Assembly (NCBI GenBank): GCA_937983015.1
Contig: CALKAK010000118.1
Location: 1-42,499 of the forward strand
Direction: 5' to 3'
DNA length: 42,499 nt
Origin: an uncultured Bacillaceae bacterium
Lineage (GTDB): Bacteria > Bacillota > Bacilli > Bacillales > Caldibacillaceae
A program made the position numbers and the translations under genes. Shown in pieces: positions 1 to 8,174 of the stretch. The notes under the pieces are model-generated. The model was not told the DNA's origin and did no database searches. It saw nothing but the letters and a program-made list of their open reading frames with translations. Each line of letters opens with the position of its first letter. The stretch's first letter is position 1.

Positions 1-1553
1 GTAGAAAAGAGCGGGGAATCATATATGCCATTCGTGAGGCAGAACTAAAAAAAGAACGAGAAAAGGAAACGGGTTTGCCCCCGGTTGTTTTGTCAACGAT
101 CTTTCAACATTTTCCCGACAGTCTGCTTTTATTAGATAAAAACGGGAGGATCATCTATTCCAATTCGATTTTCTGTGATACCTTTTTGATCCCAAGGGAC
201 TATTGTTACGGAAAATCGCTCAGGACTTTTTTTCCACAGGACAAACAAGATGAGTACGATTGTTTATTGCAAAGTATTAAAAATAACGGTCGACCGTTCT
301 CGGGCACGCTATCTTTACAGCATGGAAATCTTCTTAAAATATTCGATGCATCCATTTATTATCTCGACTTTGAACGGAATTACGTTATGATTTTACGGGA
401 CCGAACAGAATTAATGAACATGTATAACTTGATGTATTTGACCTTACACCGGATGTACACAACTTTTGACAATATGTTCGACGGCATGATTCTCTGGTCG
501 AAAGATCAACCGTCGGACCAATTCATCAGTTGCTTTGAACGGATCTTCCAACAAAAGATCATTTATGAAACGAATGATTTAAAAATTCTTTTTATCAATC
601 GGGTAGGTAAGGAAATTCTTTCCCTCGACACCGATGGGAACTACACCGAACAATTTGAACAGGTGATGATTCAAGATAAAAATGAAGAATATCCATTACC
701 GATATATTTACAACATTTGTCCAAAAGATGCGGACCGTATACGGTTCATCTACATACCCCTAATCATCGAACGCTTGGCATAGAACTGTATCATTTACCG
801 AATATCGTCGAAGGTCTAAATTTAACGGTTATTCGCGATATTACGGAACGCCTGGCAATGGAAGATAATTTGCGGAAATCGGAGATGTTACACGTACTGG
901 GGGAACTGGCGGCTGGAGTCGCCCATGAGATCCGCAACCCGATGACATCCTTAAAAGGATTCATCCAGTTGCTCGAGGCAAGTGTCGATGGGTACACGAT
1001 GTATTTCAAAATCATTCTTTCTGAACTCGAGCGTATTGAATCGATTGTCAATGAGTTTTTGGTACTCGCCAAACCCCAGGCGATCAAATATCAATACTAT
1101 AATGTCATCAAAATCATGAAAGATACGATCGATCTATTGAGCGCCCAGGCGGCATTAGAAAATGTTCGTATCCATACATTTTTTCCGAAGATTCCACTGA
1201 ACATTTTTTGTGAACCGAATCAAATCAAACAAGTTTTCATCAATATCGTAAAAAACGCCATTGAGGTCATGTCCGGTGGTGGGAATATCACGATCCGGAT
1301 CAGTAAAGAACAGGATACGTCATTCGTTAGGGTATCCATCCGTGATGAGGGTGAGGGGATTCCGAAAGAACAGTTAAAAAAATTAGGACAACCCTTTTAT
1401 ACTTCCAAGGAACGGGGGACAGGTCTCGGTTTAATGGTCAGCTATAAAATCGTAAAAGAACATGGGGGAAGAATCGTTGTTAACAGTAAAGTGGGTCGCG
1501 GAACGGTCTTTCATATATATTTACCGATGAAAGAGATCAGTAAATATGAATGA
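1..1553 (+). CDS. kinE: PAS-domain sensor histidine kinase, sporulation-kinase type (5' end outside window)
   Basis: The reading frame is open from base 3 and has no start in the window. The first residues (RGIIYAIREAELKKEREKE) look like the end of a further PAS domain plus linker, so a TTG at 75 is not the true start. A PAS domain follows at about nt 90-400. A second PAS-like segment ends with the usual IRDITER stretch near nt 830. The H-box (AHEIRNP, His codon 924-926) is of the KinA/KinE type. The N-box is near 1245-1270, the G1 box is DEGEGIP and the G2 box is GTGLGL. No membrane segment is visible in this part. The family autophosphorylates and feeds the Spo0F-Spo0B-Spo0A phosphorelay. 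The name rests on family and on synteny with the ykr region; KinA, KinC or KinD-like function is not excluded. Glycerate kinase follows 83 bases on, possibly co-transcribed. A decayed homologue of its 3' half lies at about 6,020-6,545. Confidence 0.85.
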   Translation, partial: RKERGIIYAIREAELKKEREKETGLPPVVLSTIFQHFPDSLLLLDKNGRIIYSNSIFCDTFLIPRDYCYGKSLRTFFPQDKQDEYDCLLQSIKNNGRPFSGTLSLQHGNLLKIFDASIYYLDFERNYVMILRDRTELMNMYNLMYLTLHRMYTTFDNMFDGMILWSKDQPSDQFISCFERIFQQKIIYETNDLKILFINRVGKEILSLDTDGNYTEQFEQVMIQDKNEEYPLPIYLQHLSKRCGPYTVHLHTPNHRTLGIELYHLPNIVEGLNLTVIRDITERLAMEDNLRKSEMLHVLGELAAGVAHEIRNPMTSLKGFIQLLEASVDGYTMYFKIILSELERIESIVNEFLVLAKPQAIKYQYYNVIKIMKDTIDLLSAQAALENVRIHTFFPKIPLNIFCEPNQIKQVFINIVKNAIEVMSGGGNITIRISKEQDTSFVRVSIRDEGEGIPKEQLKKLGQPFYTSKERGTGLGLMVSYKIVKEHGGRIVVNSKVGRGTVFHIYLPMKEISKYE

Positions 1554-1636
1554 AAAATTCACTTTTAGGAAAAGAGCCTGTTCTTCCAGAGCATATTCGC
1601 AAAACCCTTTCTCGTGTGATGATAGGAGAGATAGCG

Positions 1637-2785
1637 ATGAAAATTGTAATCGCCCCGGATTCTTTTAAAGAAAGTCTTACGGCCGATGAAGTAGCGAGTG
1701 CTATAGCCAGTGGATTTCGCAAAGTATTTCCTGATGCGGAAATCGTGAATGTGCCGCTCGCAGATGGTGGAGAGGGGACCGTGCGTGCGTTAATTGCCGC
1801 AACAGGTGGGAAAATAATAAAGAAACAGGTTACCGGGCCATTAGGTACCCCCGTGACCGCTTTTTACGGGCTCCTTGGAGATGGAAAAACGGCGGTTATT
1901 GAAATAGCGGCCGCATCTGGTCTCCATCTCATCCCCTCGGAAGAACGGAATCCTTTAATTACGACCACAAAAGGAACGGGTGAATTGATTCTCGCCGCAC
2001 TGGATGAGGGAGTGGAGCGGATCATCATCGGATTAGGTGGCAGCGCTACAAACGATGGTGGAAGCGGTTTGGTCCAGTCTCTCGGAGCACGCCTTGTGGA
2101 TGAAGAGGGCAGGGATTTACCGCCGGGCGGTGGATCGTTGGGTCGGCTTGCGAAAATAGATATTACCGGCCTCGATTCGCGCCTTTTCCGCGTCAAGATC
2201 TCTGTCGCCTGTGATGTTACGAACCCTTTGCTCGGTGAATATGGCGCTTCTCGAACATTCGCCCCACAAAAAGGGGCTACACCTGGAATGGTGGAAGAAC
2301 TCGAAAGAAATTTAACCCATTACGCCACAATACTTAAACGGGATCTTGATAAGGATATTTCCGCAATTCCTGGGGCTGGTGCAGCGGGTGGAACAGCGGC
2401 AGGGCTGATCGCCTTTTTGGACGCAGAGTTAAAACGGGGGATCGATATCGTAATTGAGGCCACTCGTTTAGAAGAAAAAATTAAAGATGCAGACCTGGTC
2501 GTTACCGGTGAAGGGAAAATCGATGGACAAACGTTATCCGGGAAAACGCCGATCGGTGTGGCGCAACTTGCCAAAAAATATCATATCCCGGTAGTAGCTA
2601 TATGTGGCAGTATCTCCCATGATGCGCACCTCGTTTACGAACAAGGTATCGATGCGATTTTCTCCATTTTAACGAATATTACCTCCCTCGATGAAGCGTT
2701 GGAACGGGCTGCGGAAAATGTTGAAAGAACCTCTTTTAATCTAGCGGTATTGCTGAAAATAGCGGGAGATCTGAAAGTGGTGTAA
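1637..2785 (+). CDS. glxK: Glycerate kinase (type I), copy 1
   Basis: 382 residues, the usual length of the GlxK/GarK family, which phosphorylates glycerate with ATP to a phosphoglycerate and so feeds lower glycolysis; family members differ in making 2- or 3-phosphoglycerate. The N-terminus KIVIAPDSFKESL, the LADGGEGT motif, the glycine-rich GGSATNDGGSG stretch and the GAGAAGG motif are all visible. An in-frame start at 1550 exists, but the ATG at 1637 was chosen because it has GGAGAG just upstream and matches the family N-terminus. The gene lies directly behind the sensor kinase and has no recognisable terminator. It is paralogous to the gene at 9,480 (about two thirds identical by eye). Unlike copy 2 it has no regulator or transporter next to it. 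Confidence 0.9.
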   Translation: MKIVIAPDSFKESLTADEVASAIASGFRKVFPDAEIVNVPLADGGEGTVRALIAATGGKIIKKQVTGPLGTPVTAFYGLLGDGKTAVIEIAAASGLHLIPSEERNPLITTTKGTGELILAALDEGVERIIIGLGGSATNDGGSGLVQSLGARLVDEEGRDLPPGGGSLGRLAKIDITGLDSRLFRVKISVACDVTNPLLGEYGASRTFAPQKGATPGMVEELERNLTHYATILKRDLDKDISAIPGAGAAGGTAAGLIAFLDAELKRGIDIVIEATRLEEKIKDADLVVTGEGKIDGQTLSGKTPIGVAQLAKKYHIPVVAICGSISHDAHLVYEQGIDAIFSILTNITSLDEALERAAENVERTSFNLAVLLKIAGDLKVV

Positions 2786-2851
2786 ACGAACGGAGAGGCT
2801 CAGAATCGATCAATTGCCGTTTCTATGTTTGTTACATAAATGTAAAAAAAC

Positions 2852-2911
2852 TTTGTCAAATTCCCGGGGGACTCGTAATATAATGCGAATATTTTGTCTA
2901 ATTTTGCCGAA
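2852..2911 (+). promoter_or_regulatory. Spo0A boxes upstream of spo0E
   Basis: Three matches to the 0A box (TTTGTCRAA) are present: TTTGTCAAA at 2852-2860 (9 of 9), TTTGTCTAA at 2893-2901 (8 of 9) and TTTGCCGAA at 2903-2911 (8 of 9). The last two are head-to-tail with 10-base spacing, the arrangement known for the tandem boxes of the B. subtilis abrB promoter. They end a few bases before a possible -35 at 2916. Binding is inferred from sequence only. Confidence 0.55.
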
Positions 2912-2915
2912 GCTC

Positions 2916-2943
2916 TTTACAATCGCTTGAAAATTTGTAACAA
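2916..2943 (+). promoter_or_regulatory. Probable SigA promoter of spo0E
   Basis: TTTACA (2916-2921), a 16-base spacer and TAACAA (2938-2943). The tandem 0A boxes end four bases upstream of the -35, a position from which Spo0A could act directly. A second possible -10 (TATAAT, 2879-2884) lies upstream but lacks a well-spaced -35. Confidence 0.45.
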
Positions 2944-3016
2944 TAAATGCGTATGTGATTGTATTGAAAGGGGAATCGATCTTCGTAAATGAAGAATATT
3001 TTAGGGAGGTGTAATC

Positions 3017-3088
3017 CTGGAACTACATACCTTTGTAGAAAATCGTGATGGACAAACCATCGCTAGTTATTGTCGGTTGTTGGTATAA
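3017..3088 (+). CDS. Possible 23-residue leader peptide upstream of spo0E (CTG start)
   Basis: A very strong Shine-Dalgarno sequence, AGGGAGGTG (3003-3011), stands five bases before a CTG. The CTG opens a short frame (MELHTFVENRDG...CRLLV) ending with TAA at 3086-3088. There is no ATG, GTG or TTG at that distance. The frame is the same as that of spo0E at 3146 but is separated from it by TAA and a later TGA, so it is not an N-terminal extension. It could be a leader peptide coupling translation to spo0E, or a relic. I do not recognise the peptide. Confidence 0.3.
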   Translation: MELHTFVENRDGQTIASYCRLLV

Positions 3089-3145
3089 GGGACTGATTGA
3101 AACCGAACGAGTAAACGTACAAAGGATGTAAGGACCAGGTGGGAA

Positions 3146-3385
3146 TTGGAGAGCGAGGCATCAATTCATGATATGCTTAGTCGCATTAACAAAAAGCGAA
3201 AAGAAATGGTAGGACTTGCCGAAACCTACGGATATACCGATGAACATACGCTCAAATGCAGTCAAGAACTGGATGAGTTGATCAATGAATACTATCGTTT
3301 GACGGGTAAGAATAAATATCGCAATTTGTTAATATTTGAGATGGGCCACCAGTTGGAAGAAAAAGACGTCCTTTTGATTTATTAA
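3146..3385 (+). CDS. spo0E: Spo0E family aspartyl-phosphate phosphatase
   Basis: 79 residues, the size of the Spo0E family, which dephosphorylates Spo0A~P and so restrains entry into sporulation. The diagnostic SQELD motif is present (CSQELDELINEYYRLTG), following an N-terminal helix. Two antiparallel helices are expected. The start is TTG at 3146 with AGGTGG close upstream; the spacing is short, and ATG at 3173 is the alternative. Both would keep the motif. Synteny supports the call, since spo0E lies between kinE and clpE in B. subtilis as well. The upstream region carries Spo0A boxes and a possible leader peptide. A shared terminator separates it from the convergent clpE. Confidence 0.85.
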   Translation: MESEASIHDMLSRINKKRKEMVGLAETYGYTDEHTLKCSQELDELINEYYRLTGKNKYRNLLIFEMGHQLEEKDVLLIY

Positions 3386-3468
3386 AATTTTCGTTTTTCC
3401 GGTCAAAATTAAATAGATTACACATAAAATTTTTTTATGCCTGTAAGATAAAGGAATAAAATCGGTTA

Positions 3469-3514
3469 AAAAAGGTTCCATCCTTCGCCATAGGGCGCTG
3501 GATGGAACCTTTTT
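3469..3514. terminator. Bidirectional terminator between spo0E and clpE
   Basis: A perfect 15-base inverted repeat, AAAAAGGTTCCATCC (3469-3483) with GGATGGAACCTTTTT (3500-3514), flanked by A and T runs, so it can stop transcripts from both sides. Its right arm is duplicated immediately downstream (see the repeat at 3498-3535). Confidence 0.85.
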
Positions 3515-3535
3515 AACTGGATGGAACCTTTTTAA
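3498..3535. repeat. Tandem duplication of the terminator arm, 2 x 19 bp
   Basis: CTGGATGGAACCTTTTTAA occurs twice without a gap (3498-3516 and 3517-3535), identical in all 19 positions. The second copy gives an alternative right arm for the same hairpin. It ends a few bases before the clpE stop codon. Confidence 0.9.
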
Positions 3536-3542
3536 TTAGTTA

Positions 3543-5693
3543 TTATTTTTGAGCGATAATGATTTCATCATTCTCAACATAGGCTTTCAGTTCGGAAACA
3601 TCCGGGAAATCGAGGACGAAGTCGGCGATTTGATCTTCCAATTGTTCCTGAATCGTTCTCCGTAACGGTCTTGCCCCGTAATCCGGATTCCAACCGAGTT
3701 CTACCAGTTTTTCTTTCGCTTCGTCGGTTACCGTAATCGATTTATTAACTTCCCGCAATTGTTCGTTCAATTCATCGATCATGATGTCGACGATTTGCAA
3801 CAGATCTTCTTTCGACAACGGGTTGAACTGGATGATGGCGTCGAAACGGTTTAAGAACTCTGGTTTGAAGTAATCTTTTAACCGTTCAAGAATATCGCTT
3901 TTTTCCGGTGTTTTCTTTTGGTCGAAGCCGACCCGGATTTGTTTGTCCCCGGTCCCCGCATTGCTTGTCATGATAATAACCGTATCTTTAAAGCTGACCG
4001 TACGCCCTTGACTGTCGGTGAGGCGACCGTCTTCTAGAATTTGTAGGAAGATGTGCATCACATCCGGATGCGCCTTTTCTACTTCATCAAGAAGGATCAG
4101 GCTGTACGGATTTCGGCGCACCCGTTCGGTCAATTGTCCGGCTTCTTCATAACCGACATATCCCGGTGGCGAACCGATCAATTTGGAAACACTATGTTTT
4201 TCCATATACTCGCTCATATCGAGACGGATCATCGCATCTTTTGTTCCGAATAATTCTTCAGCGAGCCGCTTGGACAATTCGGTTTTCCCAACTCCAGTTG
4301 GTCCGATGAAGAGGAAAGTACCGATCGGTCGGTTTTTCGGTTTCAGGCCAGCGCGACTACGCCGGATCGCTTTGGCCACCGCGGAAACCGCCTCATCTTG
4401 ACCGATCACTTTGGCTCGTAAGTTTTTCTCAAGATTTTTCAATTGTTGTTGTTCTTCTTTTTGCAACTTAGTAACGGGGATATTCGTTTTTTCTTCGATG
4501 ATTTGCTGGATGATCTCTTCCGTGACGATAGGTTCTTGTTGTTCATCACTGGATTCTTTTAATTTTAATAAGGTTTTTTCTTCGTCCCTTAATTTGGCCG
4601 CTAACTCATAATTTTCTTGTTGAAGCGCTTCTCGTTTCTCTTTGGCGATTTGCTGCAAGCGTTCTTCGATCACATGTTTCGGCATGCTCGTGGTAGCCAA
4701 GTTAACCTTTGAGCCTGCTTCATCCAGCAAGTCGATGGCCTTATCCGGTAAGAACCGGTCTTGAATATAGCGTTGTGAGAGGATCACACTGGCGCGGATC
4801 GCATCGTCGGTATACTTCACTTGATGATATTGTTCGTAGCGATCCTTCAAGCCGTACAAGATCTTGATCGTATCTTCGATCGACGGTTCTTGCACCATAA
4901 CAGGTTGGAAGCGCCGTTCTAAAGCACCATCTTTTTCAATCTTCCGGTATTCGTTTAATGTCGTTGCACCGATAATTTGAATGTCGCCTCGGGCAAGAGC
5001 GGGTTTCAAAATGTTGGACGCATCCATCGAGCCCTCCGCTGATCCGGCACCGACGATCAAATGGAGCTCATCGATGAAGAGGATCACTTCATCTCTTTCC
5101 TGGAGCTCTTTGATCAATTGTTTCATCCGCTGTTCGAATTGACCGCGGATTCCTGTGTTGGCCACGAGCGAGGCAACATCCAATTCATAAATTTCTTTGT
5201 TACGTAATTTGTAAGGAACATCACCGGATGCGATTTTTAATGCCAGTCCTTCTGCAATCGCTGTTTTTCCGACTCCCGGCTCTCCGATTAAGACGGGATT
5301 ATTTTTCGTCCGTCGATTCAATATTTCGATCACCCGATTGATCTCCTTATCGCGGCCAATGACGGGGTCAATCTTCCCGGCCCGGGCTTCATCTGTTAAA
5401 TTGACACCGAATTGGTCCAAAAAACCGTTTCCATGATGTTTCCGTGTTCTTACCTTAGCCTCTGATTGCGCTTGTCCCTGGTTACCCATAGATTGGTTAA
5501 ACATCTGGAACAATTCGTCAAAAGGTTGGGCGCCACCGAAAAAGCTTTTAAAAGGTGAATCGAATTGAGATTGTAATTTTTGCTGTTCCTCTATATAGCA
5601 TTGTTGACAAAGGCCAACATTTGTGGCTTGATTATTAACTTGATAATGGAAGAATACCGTCGCTTTGTTTTGATGACATTTTTGACAAAGCAT
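3543..5693 (-). CDS. clpE: ATP-dependent Clp protease ATP-binding subunit ClpE
   Basis: 716 residues, a Hsp100 unfoldase that feeds ClpP and acts in protein quality control under heat stress. The N-terminal zinc finger typical of ClpE is present (Cys3, Cys6, Cys29, Cys32). The first AAA+ domain has Walker A GEPGVGKT at 137-144. A UVR-type coiled middle region (near residues 340-375) follows, then the second AAA+ domain with Walker A GPTGVGKT at about 460 and the C-terminal D2-small domain. ATG is preceded by AAGGAGG. Three CtsR operators and two promoters lie upstream. A decayed relic of the second AAA+ domain lies at about 11,230-11,975 next to ykvI, where clpE sits in B. subtilis. Confidence 0.97.
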   Translation of the reverse strand: MLCQKCHQNKATVFFHYQVNNQATNVGLCQQCYIEEQQKLQSQFDSPFKSFFGGAQPFDELFQMFNQSMGNQGQAQSEAKVRTRKHHGNGFLDQFGVNLTDEARAGKIDPVIGRDKEINRVIEILNRRTKNNPVLIGEPGVGKTAIAEGLALKIASGDVPYKLRNKEIYELDVASLVANTGIRGQFEQRMKQLIKELQERDEVILFIDELHLIVGAGSAEGSMDASNILKPALARGDIQIIGATTLNEYRKIEKDGALERRFQPVMVQEPSIEDTIKILYGLKDRYEQYHQVKYTDDAIRASVILSQRYIQDRFLPDKAIDLLDEAGSKVNLATTSMPKHVIEERLQQIAKEKREALQQENYELAAKLRDEEKTLLKLKESSDEQQEPIVTEEIIQQIIEEKTNIPVTKLQKEEQQQLKNLEKNLRAKVIGQDEAVSAVAKAIRRSRAGLKPKNRPIGTFLFIGPTGVGKTELSKRLAEELFGTKDAMIRLDMSEYMEKHSVSKLIGSPPGYVGYEEAGQLTERVRRNPYSLILLDEVEKAHPDVMHIFLQILEDGRLTDSQGRTVSFKDTVIIMTSNAGTGDKQIRVGFDQKKTPEKSDILERLKDYFKPEFLNRFDAIIQFNPLSKEDLLQIVDIMIDELNEQLREVNKSITVTDEAKEKLVELGWNPDYGARPLRRTIQEQLEDQIADFVLDFPDVSELKAYVENDEIIIAQK

Positions 5694-5738
5694 AAATCAT
5701 TCCTCCTTCATGGAAAAATCTCATCATAACTATTTGAC

Positions 5739-5849
5739 TTTGACTATCTTTGACAAATATTATATGAAGGATTCACGTCGTATGCAAAGGATACGATTTT
5801 TGACTATCTTTGACCTTCTGTCTATATTATACTTTGACCTTTTTTGACT
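5739..5849 (-). promoter_or_regulatory. Three CtsR operators upstream of clpE
   Basis: CtsR binds a direct heptad repeat RGTCAAA-NAN-RGTCAAA. On the minus strand three copies are seen, at 5739-5755 (first heptad TGTCAAA), 5799-5815 (GGTCAAA-GAT-AGTCAAA) and 5833-5849 (AGTCAAA-AAA-GGTCAAA). A further overlapping heptad lies at 5733-5739. The top site lies between the -35 and -10 of the distal promoter, as expected for repression. Confidence 0.9.
5759..5788 (-). promoter_or_regulatory. Proximal SigA promoter of clpE
   Basis: On the minus strand TTTGCA (5783-5788), an 18-base spacer and TATAAT (5759-5764), between two of the CtsR operators. Confidence 0.55.
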
Positions 5850-5854
5850 TTCAA
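5826..5854 (-). promoter_or_regulatory. Distal SigA promoter of clpE
   Basis: On the minus strand TTGAAA (5849-5854), a 17-base spacer and TATAAT (5826-5831). A CtsR operator fills the spacer. Confidence 0.8.
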
Positions 5855-6019
5855 GGGTTTTAACTTATTTCTTAAAAAATTTTTTCCCCTGCTATTTTCT
5901 CCATGATTTCAGAATAAAATCAGCAATTTTTCTCCCGGGATAATGTCCTCTCCCAGAATGTTATGTATCCTGTAACAATTGGCGTTTTTTTACTTATTAG
6001 TGATTACCACCAGTGATAG

Positions 6020-6545
6020 TGAATTTATTAATCAGGGTTGGAGTATGTTTCCCGGTATTTATGCTTCCACATCCAGATATTACTCCCTGTTCTTTTCTTC
6101 AATCACCGCGCATTGGAATGAAGGCGATGTAGTGGGGATGGTAAAAATGTGGAACAGTCCGACTAGCGATCATCCTCTTAAAGGTAGATCATGTTTGGAT
6201 GGAGGACATATAGTTGTTGCGAAAAAATACGAACACCGTGACCGATCGCATCGTACAAGCCGAGGCAAGTAACACTTAAGATGAGTACAGGAAAGTGGCT
6301 GATGATTGATACGAGATGGACGGACTGTCTTTGTGTTCGTCATCATTCCGGTCGTGATAAAGAAGAGGAATTCCCGGAGAATGGATGGATAAATTTAGGA
6401 CAACCTTTCTATCCATCAATCGTACGGGGATGAGACCATGATCGGTGGTCAGTTAAGAAATCGTAGTGGAACTTGGTGTGAGAATCGAGGTCAACAGTAA
6501 AGTCGAGAGGGGAACAATAACTTATTTTTATATCTTCTTCCCCAT
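6020..6545 (+). pseudogene. Decayed sensor histidine kinase fragment (kinE-like relic)
   Basis: No long frame remains, but the sequence aligns by eye with the 3' half of the kinase at 1-1553. The clearest part is 6318-6530: CGTGATAAAGAAGAGG..., TTTAGGACAACC, GGTCAACAGTAAAGT and GAGGGGAAC match CGTGATGAGGG..., ATTAGGACAACC, GTTAACAGTAAAGT and GCGGAAC in the G1/G2 region of the intact gene. Around 6145-6205 the translation MWNSPTSDHPLKG resembles EIRNPMTSLKG of the H-box. About 200 bases between the boxes are missing, and stops and frameshifts are spread throughout. A 97-codon frame at 5979-6272 is a chance frame over the H-box part. The ends are approximate. It sits just upstream of cdaR-gntP-glxK2, as the intact kinase sits upstream of glxK1. 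Confidence 0.6.
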
Positions 6546-6885
6546 TTCTTCACAGGAAAATTCCCCGCAGTTAATTCATCATGGGCTTGAATAATGTTTA
6601 ATTCATTAAAAACATATAGTTGTCACGTCGAATAAACAGCTGCGTTTTAACACTACATGGTAAGAATATTATTTGAGAAAAGAAGAAAATATTTTTGCTA
6701 GAGATGAAATAGGTAAACCGTTTCTAGCAAAGAAATAGAAAGCTGTTGTGAATAAACAGAGTATAATAAGCTGTAGGATGGGAATATAAAACATACGATC
6801 ACTCGAAAAACCTGCCGCTGTCCGTACCGTGTTTAAACATAGATGAAGAAAACGAGGAAATTCGTCGTTACTGGAGGGAATAAGT
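6546..6885. other. Non-coding stretch upstream of cdaR
   Basis: No gene is seen. It contains an inverted repeat TTTGCTAGA (6694-6702) / TCTAGCAAA (6723-6731) with a 20-base loop. A TATAAT at 6762-6767 could be the cdaR -10, but no convincing -35 is placed for it. Confidence 0.4.
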
Positions 6886-8016
6886 GTGAGATTTTTAACT
6901 AGAGAACTTGCCCAAACAATTGTCCAGAGGACAATGGAAATTTTAAAAACTAATATTAATGTAATGGATCGTAATGGTGTAATCATCGGTTCAGGGGATT
7001 TGAAACGAATAGGTACCGTACATCTTGGGGCTGTTGAGGCGATTCAAAAAGGGGTCTGTATCGAAATCACAGAAGATCAAGCACGAGACCTTCCCGGAAC
7101 CAAATCGGGGATTAATCAACCTTTTAAGTTTCAAGGAGAAATTGTGGGTGTCATCGGAATCACGGGGGATCCGGAGAAGGTCAGACAATATGCCCAACTT
7201 GTGCAAATGACGGCAGAATTAATCTTGGAACAATCGGTATTGATCGAACAATTACGCTGGGACGAACGTTTAAGAGAAAACTTTGTCCTCCGTTTGATCA
7301 ATTCTGAAGCAAACTTTGATCCACTTTTTTTTGAACAAGCCAAAATGTTAAAAATCGATCTTGATCTTCCGCGGGTGGCGATTGTAATTGTTAATCATGA
7401 ACAACAGGAAATTTTTCACATTATCAAAGATTTCATTGATCCGGATGATTTATATACAATAACATTTCAATATGTTGTTGTTTTTAAACAAATCTATAAA
7501 CGGAACGATACCTGGGATTACCAGAAAATAAAGGAGCAGATGGTGAAGCTGAAAGATTGGGCCCGAGACATGTTTTCTATCAAGTTACAGATGGGATTAG
7601 GTCGTTATCATCCGGGAATCGATGGATTTTATCAATCTTTTCAAGAAGCTAAAAATACTCTGGAAGTAGGTTTGAAAATCCATCCAGAAAAGAATGTCTA
7701 TTTTTATAATGATTATCATCTGGACGTTTTTTTAATGCAAGCATCTTCTGTAACGAAAATCAGTGATCTGGTCAAACCATATCAAAAATTGCGGAAGTAC
7801 GAAAAACAAGGTGAATTAACGAAAACCCTGGAAACTTTTATCCAAGAGGGGCAAAACATGAATCAAGTGGCAGAAAAGTTGTATATTCACCGTAACACCA
7901 TCTATTATCGTTTTGATGTTATCAAAGAACTAACCGGTAAAGATCCGAGAAATACGCAGGATTTACTAGATTTGTATATTTCGATGAAACTTTATCAAAT
8001 TTCTTCTAGAGAATAA
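6886..8016 (+). CDS. cdaR: CdaR family transcriptional regulator (sugar diacid/glycerate type)
   Basis: 376 residues, the family's usual length. The N-terminal sugar-diacid recognition domain starts RFLTRELAQTIVQRTM and has the typical NINVMDRNGVIIGSGD segment. A GGDEF-like middle region follows. The C-terminal PucR-type helix-turn-helix includes HRNTIYYRFD near residue 340. E. coli CdaR activates genes for glucarate, galactarate and glycerate use. Here the neighbours are a GntP permease and a glycerate kinase, so a role as activator of glycerate uptake and phosphorylation is likely. The start is GTG at 6886 with GGAGGG about eight bases upstream. The gene precedes gntP by 158 bases, with a cre site and probably a promoter in the gap. 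Confidence 0.9.
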   Translation: MRFLTRELAQTIVQRTMEILKTNINVMDRNGVIIGSGDLKRIGTVHLGAVEAIQKGVCIEITEDQARDLPGTKSGINQPFKFQGEIVGVIGITGDPEKVRQYAQLVQMTAELILEQSVLIEQLRWDERLRENFVLRLINSEANFDPLFFEQAKMLKIDLDLPRVAIVIVNHEQQEIFHIIKDFIDPDDLYTITFQYVVVFKQIYKRNDTWDYQKIKEQMVKLKDWARDMFSIKLQMGLGRYHPGIDGFYQSFQEAKNTLEVGLKIHPEKNVYFYNDYHLDVFLMQASSVTKISDLVKPYQKLRKYEKQGELTKTLETFIQEGQNMNQVAEKLYIHRNTIYYRFDVIKELTGKDPRNTQDLLDLYISMKLYQISSRE

Positions 8017-8105
8017 AAATACAAAATAATAGATTTATGCATTTGCACAAACTTTTCCTGTCAAAAAATATTAAACTTTTGTCAAATAGCCGAGGTTTTT
8101 TTAAT

Positions 8106-8119
8106 TGTAAGCGCTTAAA
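8106..8119 (+). promoter_or_regulatory. CcpA cre site upstream of gntP
   Basis: TGTAAGCGCTTAAA matches the cre consensus TGWAANCGNTNWCA in all but one conserved position. It lies 56 bases before the gntP start and close to possible -10 elements (TAGAAT at 8122-8127). This suggests carbon catabolite repression of gntP-glxK2. Confidence 0.75.
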
Positions 8120-8174
8120 ATTAGAATATGACAATAATTCATATGGTAAATATTTACACAGGAGGAGATCGCAT

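Noticed and set aside
5979..6272. 97-codon frame as a new gene
   Set aside because: No ribosome site, and its sequence overlaps the decayed histidine kinase H-box, so it is a chance frame in a relic.
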